Source of the DNA: Cinnamomum chago
Taxonomy: Eukaryota; Streptophyta; Magnoliopsida; Laurales; Lauraceae
Direction of reading: 5' to 3'
Length of the DNA: 64,000 nt
Assembly (NCBI GenBank): GCA_038049695.1
Contig: CP142461.1
Span: 34,417,001-34,481,000, forward strand
In this document: positions 55,555 to 64,000 of the stretch, piece after piece
Position numbering within the stretch: the first letter of the stretch is position 1
Layout of the letters: each line of letters starts with the position of its first letter
Position numbers and translations under genes: made by a program
The notes under the pieces: model-generated
The model's database searches: none
The model's input: the letters and a program-made list of their open reading frames with translations, nothing else
What the model was told of the DNA's origin: nothing

Positions 55555-57931
55555 TGATGGGGGCTCCGACCTTTCATCCTCTCCTTCCCACCCCTGGGGG
55601 TGCCGAGAGTATAGCGAAGGAGGAAAAGAGAGTCATCAACATTTTTTTGTACGGGTATGCCGGATTTTATATTCTACTTGGAATTTGAAGTTGTGATCCG
55701 GAGATTCACCTTCACAAGTAGAAAGGAAATCAATTCTTCTTTCTAACTTTCCATTGCACATATATTTTAAGAAAGAGACAATTTTTTAAATGTCGTAAGA
55801 GGTGATTTCATTTTGTTTGCCGTGAAAGGCAATTTTTGTTTGCCGTAAAGGGCAGTTTGTGCCGTAGAAGGCGGTTTGTGCCGTGAAAGACAATTTTGTG
55901 CCGTGAAAGGCGATTTATAAATCTCATCAATAATGAAAGACAAGAAATGTGATTTTTTGTCTCTTTACAAAAAAGACAAAATACAATAGAAAAGTAAGAA
56001 AATGTATCTGACTTCTCAAGAGATTGTGGGGACTCGTTTAGATCGACGGTCGCAAGTCATGTATGGACTTTGCCATCATCCTTCAGATGAGAACGCTTGA
56101 TGCTTTGATTCTTTGGCATGGCTTGGACCTCAGTTTTTTTAGAGGATAAAGACCAAGGGGAGGTCCTATATCCAATAAAAAAACGAGTAAACGGGCTAAA
56201 GAGTCGCGTTTATGCCATGTTGAATAGAAGGAGAGAGGAGACCTTGGGGGGGTGGCCCCCCAAGGGACTTCGATCACCTTGTGGTGTTTCTTCTGCAGCA
56301 GAGTAGCAGGGTTTCTTCGAGAATTCTTTGGGATTTTTCTTGACTTTTTCTGGGGCGGATTGAAGGTCTGAAGGTTTTTTTTTTTTTTTTTGGAATGACC
56401 ACCTTTTATAGGCTTTTGGTGGCCATAAGGTGGGTTTATGAGCATTGATGCTCCAGGATGAGAGGAGTTACAAGTTTTAATTCTTTGATTTTATAACTCC
56501 TTTTTCTTGGCTTGTGATTGGCCGGTGGAGAATGATGGGCATTTAATCGCCCTTAATCTACATGATGAGGGGAGTTTCATGGTTTTAATGCCATGATTAC
56601 TTGAACTTGTAACTCCCATTTGCTTGATTTTGATTGGGCCGTCCAAAATAATGGGTTAATGACCACATTAAGTTGTCATAAAATGGGTCAATTAACTGCA
56701 TTAAGTGGTCGACAGGGCATTTGAAGAGTCGCGGGCCCTGCCGCATCTTTTGGAATTCTTCTTGTGATGATCGTCGATGGATCCGCATGTTACTTGATGT
56801 CGGATGGCGATGCAACTTCAAGCATTGATTGGTATCAGTGGGCCGGTGACATCTGTCTTATCGATTTCTCGATCGGTCGGACAGAAAGTGTACTTTCTTG
56901 GTCATCCGATTGGCGATTTTGGAGCGATCAATGATGATTTCATGCTCTTGTTGTCGCTGTTTTTCAGTCTTTTTCGATGCTTTTTTCTCCTGCATTTTTC
57001 TTGACATTTCTTCTCATTTATTGGCTTGATTCTCCTGAAGAAAACCTGACGAGAAGTCGTATAAATCGGAGCACAAAATTTTTGATTTTTTGGAAAAGTC
57101 GAAGACTTTGTAGCCGATTTTCCGTCAAGAGTCGAAACTAGGTCAAACGATGTCGGAATGACCTGAAATTTGAGGTAAAGCCTCCTGAGCAGTAGATAGG
57201 ACCAACCATGGGCTTTTTTTGAGTTTTCAACTTGTTTGGGGTCCCGTCGCCAGTAGCCTTGATTTTGTCGCGGGGAAGATGCCGCACTTTGATGTACGGT
57301 CAGCGGATGTTTGATCGACTTAAAATTTGACAGGGAGCCTATAGGAGTCATTTTGAGACGATCCGTTGGCTCTATTTTGGATCCCATGGTCCCGGGGTGC
57401 TTCACCGCCGGTAGCCTTGATTTTGTTTCGGAGCGTCAAAGTCGGGTCAAACATTGTCGGAATGACCTGAAATTTGACGTGCAGCCCTTTGGAAGCATGT
57501 TGAAGCCACCTATGTACTCTGTTTGATGAGTAATAGTCTCGGTGATTCTCACCGCCGAGAGGCTTGATTTTACTGCTCGAGGGTTGATGGAGGGTCAAAT
57601 GTTGTCGGTTTGACTTGAAATTTGGCATGGAGCCCTTTGGAGTCATTTTGAGACCATCCGTAGGCTTTGATCAAAGTTTTGACGTCTTCGACGCCGTCGC
57701 CGCCAGGAGTGCCTGTTTGGCTGCCGGAGGAGTAAAGTTAGGCCAAATGATGTTGGAATGGCCCAAAACTTCATGTGAACCCCTCTTTTGGCTGTTTTAG
57801 AGGATCTTGCAGTTTTTGTTTAATTCTGACAAGATCTGATGCTTGAAGTAGCATTGCCCGTTTTTAGTAGGATGTGGCTTCATGTGGCTTCTTGATGTTG
57901 AAGAGGCAAAGTGACATTTTTTGTGTCAACA
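55555..57931 (-). repeat. 3' LTR of element C
   Basis: The minus strand starts TGTTGACAC at 57931 and ends CCCCCATCA at 55555. A TATAAAAG lies at 56403-56410 and the GCC mini-hairpin block at about 55800-55920. CCGGCATACCCGTAC near 55650-55664 matches the primer-site look-alike of B. Single, diverged units of the array of B occur around 57130-57730, without the tight 158-bp tandem. The 55555 end rests on similarity to the end of the B LTR and is less sure. Confidence 0.72.
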
Positions 57932-57946
57932 AATGCCCCCTCGAGG
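57932..57946 (-). other. Polypurine tract of element C
   Basis: On the minus strand CCTCGAGGGGGCATT precedes the LTR start TGTTGACAC, identical to B. 57947-58184 holds no gene. Confidence 0.65.
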
Positions 57947-58184
57947 TACAGCGACGAGTAGCTTTTGGAGTCGATGTGCCTCGAAGAGAAACTTGAAGGA
58001 GAGCTTCTGACTTGACCAAGAGTCTTTGAGCATTTTTTTTATAGCCTTTTGAGTTTCCAAGGGGATTTTATGGTAGTGAGAGGAATCACGTACCATCTCA
58101 AGGCAAAGTTTTGAAAATGATATGAGGGAGTTGGATTTTGGGTTTTGGATTTTGAGTTTTCTTTTTTACCTTGTGAACGTAAGG

Positions 58185-58450
58185 GCCGTATGTGGCACAT
58201 TAGGCGGTCAAGAGGGTTTTTTTTGTTTTTTGACATTGTGACCTAACAAGCTGTATGTGGCAGATTAAGGAGGTCGGGGTTTCATTTTTTATTTTGACCT
58301 TGTAACCCAACAAGCTGTGTGTGGAAAATTGGGGGGTCAGATTTGGTTTTGACCTTGTGACCTAACAAGCTGTATGTTGTGAGCTAGGGGCTCAGGATTT
58401 TATTTTTATGTGGGTTTGGCCTTATGACCTAACAAGCTTTATGTGGCAAG
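58185..58450 (-). repeat. About 65-bp repeats next to the 3' LTR of element C
   Basis: Four to five diverged units carry TGTGACCTAACAAGCTGTAT on the plus strand, the inverted form of the repeats at 33696-33935 in B. They lie at the same place, between LTR and antisense promoter. Confidence 0.82.
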
Positions 58451-58770
58451 TTAGAGGACCAGAGTTTGGTTTTTTGTGGAATGTCAATTTCAAGGTTTTG
58501 GCTTAATTTGGTTCATGAGGTTGGATGGTTTGGTTTTTTGGAAACTCATGAGGCTTTCTCTTCCTGTTTTTTTTTTTTTTTTTTTTGAATGGTTCAATCA
58601 ACTCAAGAGAGGCATGGAACCATTTTGTATCCTCTTGGTAAAGGAGGTTTTTGATGGGAAGCCCCTTTTAGTGCCTAGGTGGTCAAACCTGGCTCATGTG
58701 GGCTAACCCATGGGATCTTAAGCTTTGGAGATGGCGTAGATCTCATGTGGTGTCATTTTGTAAAGGATAT

Positions 58771-58960
58771 CTAAAAATATCTCTTTTGGATAGACAATAT
58801 CTAAAAATATTATTACTTAGAGAGAATCTCTCATGCTTCCTTGCTTTTGGGAGAGATTTGCTCAAAGTATCTTTCTTTGGAGAGAATATTTCTCATTCCC
58901 CTTTTTTTTTTTAAAGAATTTCTCAAAAAATCTTCTCTTTAAGAGAGAATATCTCAAATC
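58771..58960 (+). promoter_or_regulatory. AGATATTCTC-type motifs upstream of the antisense TATA box in element C
   Basis: AAAATATCT (58775-58783) lies about 261 bp before the TATA box, nearly the same as in B. Several GAGAATATCTC and GAGAGAATCTC copies follow. The shared position in two diverged copies hints at selection. Confidence 0.4.
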
Positions 58961-59043
58961 TCTTTCCTTTTGGGAAAGTTGCTAGTTTTTAGCATTTACC
59001 TCCTTGGTTTTCTCTTTGTTTCCTTTTTTGGTTTGCTCTCCTC

Positions 59044-59051
59044 TATAAAAG
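59044..59051 (+). promoter_or_regulatory. TATA box of the antisense gene in element C
   Basis: TATAAAAG in CTCTATAAAAGCAAAGGAGG is 125 bp before the ATG at 59176. The interval matches B closely (GCTTTCTTTTTGCAAAAGT, CTCTAAGATCAAGAA). No gene lies between the repeats and this site. Confidence 0.75.
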
Positions 59052-59175
59052 CAAAGGAGGTTGGATCTCTTGCCCTTATTGCTTTCTTTTTGCAAAAGTT
59101 TTCAAGAGTACTCTAAGATCAAGAACTTCTCTTCTTCTTCAAGAATCTTCAAGTTCTCTTTCTTCTTCTCCATCC

Positions 59176-62100
59176 ATGGCTTCAAATAAGTTTTCTTCCT
59201 TCATAAGAAATTCCATGTAGAAGTAGAAAAAGTTCCTTTCTTTTCTTTTTCTTTTTCGTCTTCTTTTTTTTTCTCCACGTGTTTTCTCTATTTTTTTTAC
59301 ACGTGTTGCTGTCTTTTCTTTTCTTTTTCTTCTTCTTTGTTTTTCTCCACGTGTTTTCTCCTCTCTTTTTTACATGTGCTGCTATTTTTTTTTTTTTTTG
59401 CTCACGTTTTTTTTTTCCCGTACGGACCTGGCCATACTGCCACGTGGCAGTGGGCCACGGCCTAGGGGTCAGTCCAGAATTTTTTTTAAGGGATTTCTCT
59501 CTTATCTCTCTTCTTTCTTTCTTTTTTTTTGTTTTCCCTCTTTTGCTCACGATGATAATGAGGTTTATGCAATCCAAGATGTCATGCATTTTTTTTTCTT
59601 TTTTCTTTTTTTTTATGCATCAAGATAGAAGGCTAAAGTCTCTAGGTCAAGCCAACATGATTTTTGACTTGGACAAAGTTTGATTGGTTTTGACCAAGTT
59701 AGGTTGGAATTGGTCAAACTTTGGTTAAAGTTTTCCTAGCATCTAATGCATGATGATATTCTTTGATGCATGATTTTTAGTAAATTGATTTGGAAGCATG
59801 ATGATCCATACCTAGAAATCTTTTGCAAGTTTTGGAATTTGGAGCTCGCAGCAATGTTGAGCCCTTTCATAATCTTGCCGGATTTTGAGGAGCTTTACAA
59901 GTTTTGGAGTTTGGAGCTCGCAACAATATTGAGCCCTTCTTCAAGCTTGTGGAGATTTGATAAGACTGGCTTGATCTCGCAACAATGTTTGAGTTCAAAC
60001 CTTCTTTGAGGATGCTTCATCGACTATGAGCTTGCAGCGGTGTTGAGCTCATCTTCAAGCTTCCTAACTTTTCGGGCCGTTTCCCTTTTCTTCATAATTG
60101 TCCCGGAACCATGTCAAAATTTCGCTAGAATTTTTAGCATAATTCTGTCACTTTGATGAACAATGTTTTCTTTTTCATCCTTTGCAGGTAGTTCCTCCAA
60201 AACAAATAAGGGCAAAGAGCCTGTTACTGATAAACCTCGCCGATCTACCAGGTCTCCTAATGTGGTCATTCAGCAGGCCTGAGAGAAGGTCCAGTTTGTG
60301 GAGAGAAACTTGGAAGAATGTGACTCCCTCAACCGTGATGAGATGAGACAGCGATTGATCGCTCTCAAGGATGAGGAGTTTTACAGGATTATGGTAAGCA
60401 ATCATCCTTGGGTCATGGATGATCAGAGCATTGTGCCCAAGCCTACCTTTTTCTTTGGTGACGCAGTCCCTGATGACTTGAGATACCAAAGGAGATGTTT
60501 TCAGTTCTCTTACACGGTAGATGGTGAGAAGAGAACTATTTCTACCCGGTCGACCTTTGATCGCACTATCTCGATCATGAGCCTTTCTCCCACATGCCCA
60601 AGAGGGAAGATCCTCCAAGCTGGGTGAAGAGGACTAATGTGATCAAGACCGGGGTTTTTGTTGGCGGCCTTTCCGGTTATGCATAGAAGTCGCCTGTCCG
60701 TATAGACATGTTGATGCCAACCAGCGGTTACCAAGGTTCTGATCAACCATCGGTCGATTTGAGATCGATGGGCCTTGGCATTTTTCAAGGTGACGGCAGC
60801 AATTGAGTGAAGCCTTTTTCATTTTCGTGGCCATTTCAGCGCTGACTCAAGCTGGGAGTCATGGACTGATCACATCCTGCAGGTTAGTGGGGCCATTTTG
60901 AAGGAGGCCGAGATTTTTGATGCAGTTCGTGCTTTTCAACAATCCGTGGTTTTCTCCGATGAAGCCTTCATGGCCATGTTGGAGTCATTCCTTCCACAAA
61001 CCAACACCTTCATTGTCATGAATGGTGAGATTGGTTTTACTTTGAAGGAATTGAGTGCCATCATCGGGCTGCCTATCCTCGGCAAACTTTATGAGGAATT
61101 CATGCCTATTGACAACGTCCTTGAGGAGCAGTCTGAGGAGTTCAGGCTCTTGTACTTTCAGCTCGTCGCCTTCTATGATTTTTTCAAGGAGGAGGGCTCG
61201 AAAGTAAGGTCCAGCATTTGGAGGAGTTTTGGCTCTTTGTTCCCCAACTTCTTTGACAGCAAAGAGTTTTATGATAGCACGACCCGGGAGGCCAGAGCTA
61301 AGACTCCAAGTTTGAAGAAGACTTCTGTCACGCAAGGAGACTTGAAGGACTTCTTCATGAGCACAGACGCCATTTATTCAGACATTGCGCTGCGGAGGGA
61401 TCTCGCTATTTACCTCATTTATTGGCTGAGTGAGGCTGTTTTTGCTGGAGGAGATGGTACGCAATCAGGCCGCATTGTATTTTTTCAGCTTGTCAGATGG
61501 CATTTAGAGAGTGGCTTGCTTTGGTGCATGCTCTTTATTCTTATTTGTGTACCGAAATGCAGGCTACTGCTTTTCTTGTTCGGCTCGGGCTCCCTATGAA
61601 TAGGGTATTTTCAGCCCATATTTTCTATTCGTGGTATGTGTACCACTGTCCCGGCTTCCATCGATTAGGAGTTACGCAGGATGATGACCCTTTTATGATT
61701 CGATTGGCAAGAGGGACAGCCGTTTCTGAATCACTTTTGTTTGCCCGATTGAGGATCCGACGATTCAGGGACGTCGAGATTGGGCAATCCTCAGTGAAGC
61801 TTTCTCCAGGTTTGCAAAAGAAGTCTTTTGATTTTGGTGTTTCCCGTGATTCCACCAGGGCAGGGTCGGGAAGACACTATTTTTTTATGAACGCAGAAAA
61901 GAGGTGGCTTTTCAACATACGCGTTGGTACGAAGGTGTACTGGAGACATCTTTTTGTTGATATCCAGCCGTATGTTCCCTCGCATTTTGCACTGCAATTA
62001 GGCTTCTCTCAAGGCGTTGTCGGGGCGCCTTCGAGCATGGTGAAGTGTTTTGGAGGTTTGCATGATGGGAGGAATCCATGGGCTTTTTATAGTGCGGAGG

Positions 62101-63999
62101 ACACTACCGCCATAATTTCCTATCCTGAATTGCCCACTTTTCGGACTGCTGGCTTTATGAAATGGTTCGTAGAGAGCTTTTTGGTGTACCGGGGGCTTTC
62201 CAAAAAGGAGCTCGATGTCAAGCAATCTTCTGGGAAGGGTCTTGGCAGATCAGATGGAGTCCGTCGAGAGGAAGTTCTGGCTTTCCTTTCTGGAGAGAAG
62301 CATAAGATAGGTTTTCTCGGTGAACAGGACGTCATCAGATCAAGAGTTGTACAAGAGATACCTTGTGAGGTCTTGAAACAGTTAGAGGAGGAAGAGGCCG
62401 AGATTGATGCTTGGATGCAAGCGGAACGAACGAAGGCTTCCTTGGAGTCCACTGGAAGGAGCAGACCATCTAGCGAGGAGTTAAGTGAAAGTCCTGACTT
62501 CGATGACGGGACGGGTACTTCAAGTAATTCAGCTCATAGGAGCAAGAGGAAGAGAGGGCGGCGCCGTAATAAGAAATGACACGATGACACTCTTGATTTA
62601 GAAGTCCCTCTCACAATTGCTGAAGAGATGTCAGGAGACGCTGATCAGCCTCCGGAAAGAGGAGTCGAGAGGAAGAAACCGTTAATGAAGGTATGATTCC
62701 TCCTCTTTCCTTTTTCCATTTCTTTTCGTTGAGATTTCTTTTGTTTTTCATTTTCTTCTCTCCCTTTTTAGTAGGAAATGATGATTTGGTGATGCCTGAG
62801 GTTCCGGATGATGAGACAGTGACGGATCCGATTACGGCATTTGAAGAAGAACTGAGGGACTCTGGAGTGATTCCAAAATCTTCACCTAGTTTGACTTCTT
62901 TGTGTTTTCTTTCTTTTTTGGTATGTGCTGTCATTTGCTAACATGTCGCTTGTTTTCTTGTCAGCTGACTTGCCACAGGATTCTTACGACTTCGAGCCAT
63001 CCATGGACGCGACCTTTGACGATGTTTCGGATAAACCCATGGAGGCAGAAAGTATTCCGCCGATCCTCGAAGAAGGTATTTGTAGCAATAGCCCTGATGA
63101 TAATGATTTTTCTACAGGATCATATTCATACCTTTTTTTGTTTTATTTTGCTGGCAGGTTATGAGGTAACAGAAGAAGTTCCTCCGTCTTTCTCAGTTCT
63201 AGAGCAGGAGATGCCTACAGTTGATCCAGAAGTAGGTTCTTCTTCCAGTTTCAATGCGGCAAAGATGAAATATTCTGAGGAGATTCCTTTGCCAGTGTCT
63301 CCGATTAGAAAGAGTCCGATGATCACTCCTCCAACAAGGCATGACACGGGCAGTCGACCGATGGAGAGAGGCGAGCCTTCATCCAGGCCATCTCTTAGTA
63401 CGCGAAGAAAGTGTTGAAGAGCGTTTTGAGCTCATAGCTCAAAACTCTTTTTTCTGGCCATTTGGAAGCTGGCTTTAGTATGATCAAGCATGTACAAGAC
63501 ATCCTTGCTGATAGTCAAGAGGTTGGTCTGGACAATGCAAGTGTGAAGGCTTTTGTTAAAGAAGTCATTACTCTCGGCAACAAATGGAATGAGACCAAGA
63601 GCTTCCTAAATGGTGACTTCTTCAATGAGATGTTTTTGAAGCCTTCTAGCGAAGTCAAGTCTAAACTGAACGAGATCTCGCGAACTCGAAAGAAATTCGT
63701 TCGGGAGAGGAACGTCACTGAGTTGGCTATCATTGAGCTAATAGAAGACCTGCGCCGTCTTGAAAGGGAGGTCGTTGAGACCAGGCAGCGTCTCGAGCTA
63801 TCGGAGGAACCAGCTGCTGCCAAATGGACCGCCATTGTGGAACTTCGTGCTAGAGAAGGGACTCTGATTCGCCAAGTCGAGGAGGCTGAGAACAATCCCC
63901 GGAGGAAGACTCAAGAATATGAGCAATGGCAGATTCTTTGGGAAAAACTTCCCTGTGCTGCAGATAGGTCGCGGCGTTCTACCGCATTTTATGAAAAGG
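59176..63999 (+). pseudogene. Antisense PMD gene of element C with coiled-coil C-terminus
   Basis: Exon 1 is ATGGCTTCAA; its donor, GTAAGT in B, is ATAAGT here. The intron ends in CTTTGCAG (60183), and joining gives a Ser-rich start in frame, then KGKEPVTDKPRRSTRS. PMD follows: AEIFDAVRAFQQS, QTNTFIVMNGEIGFTLKELS, IGLPILGKLYEEF, later FFMSTDAIYSDIALRRDLAI. In the frame from 61497 the protein continues (LVHALYSYLCTEM) to a basic RSKRKRGRRRNKK. Further exons (about 62771, 62967-63074, 63157 on) end in a coiled coil, cut by the window. Damage: TGA at 60280-60282, frameshifts near 60600-60840 and 61490, TGA at 62577-62579. PMD proteins act with host silencing factors; a role in the element is unproven. 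Confidence 0.78.
59842..60052 (+). repeat. GAGCTCGCAGCAATGTTGAG motifs in the antisense intron of element C
   Basis: Four copies lie at about 59842, 59914, 59973 and 60027, 55-70 bp apart. The core resembles CGCAGAAATGTTGA of the sense leader array in B (18650-19740). Relative to transcription, both have the same orientation. Confidence 0.7.
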
Positions 64000-64000
64000 T

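Larger units (their letters stand above)
55555..64000 (-). mobile_element. Element C: 3' part of a B-like element, continues beyond the window
   Basis: This is a relative of B in reverse orientation. Its 3' LTR is 55555-57931, followed outward by the polypurine tract, 65-bp repeats, the antisense promoter and the antisense PMD gene. Gag-pol would lie beyond 64000. Sequence similarity to B is clear at many places, but C is well diverged, so it is a separate, older insertion. C retains the PMD exon that B has lost, which allows the antisense gene to be understood. Confidence 0.85.

Noticed and set aside
60840..61600. Aminotransferase function for the PMD protein
   Set aside because: The 'aminotransferase-like' name is a database label for the plant mobile domain; no aminotransferase active-site lysine motif can be identified.
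61497..62579. A separate gene starting at the ATG at 61497
   Set aside because: The protein continues the PMD fold from the previous frame; a single frameshift near 61490 is simpler.

Overview
This window is repeat-dominated nuclear DNA from a flowering plant. The signs are Ty3/gypsy retrotransposons with plant-type double RNase H (Tat lineage), plant mobile domain (PMD) genes, a hAT DNA transposon and a RING-H2 gene. I cannot name the species. I see no tRNA, rRNA or CRISPR array. Nearly every long reading frame belongs to a transposable element, and most are broken.

Layout. 1-1858 is AT-rich with no supportable gene. 1859-4022 (minus strand) is a small ATL-like RING-H2 gene cut inside its RING finger by a 1.7 kb non-autonomous hAT element (1978-3683) with an 8-bp target duplication. 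4384-4959 is the start of a TGTAACATCCC-type LTR. 4960-55052 is one very large minus-strand Tat-like element (element A). Its LTRs are at 4960-9496 and 50377-55052, and gag, protease, G-patch, RT, RNase H and integrase run from 49938 down to 41526. Between integrase and its 3' LTR it carries an oppositely oriented, intron-containing PMD plus coiled-coil gene (15433-39277, plus strand). A second, younger Tat-like element (B, 17321-37298, plus strand, target duplication TGCGG) sits inside an exon of that PMD gene. From 55555 to the window end lies the 3' part of a relative of B in the opposite orientation (element C).

B and C share a second antisense gene of the same general type: a TATA box, an ATG about 125 bp further on, a tiny first exon, a phase-1 intron, a PMD domain and a coiled-coil C-terminus. 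In C the PMD domain is present but damaged. In B a deletion removed it and left only the C-terminal exons. Both families therefore pair a sense gag-pol unit with a convergent antisense PMD unit, and in B/C the antisense unit has its own conserved core promoter. This two-gene architecture is the most interesting system here. PMD proteins are known in plants from the MAIN/MAIL silencing factors and from transposons, so the antisense gene may affect host silencing of the element; that is inference.

The elements are also rich in short structured repeats: a dispersed ACTTGGGCGCAC palindrome that varies between the two LTRs of A, GGC-N6-GCC mini-hairpins in B, a 158-bp array inside the 3' LTR of B, about 150-bp leader repeats whose core recurs in the antisense intron of C, and primer-binding-site look-alikes buried in both LTR types. 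Many nonsense codons in A and B fit C-to-T changes, as expected for methylated, silenced copies.
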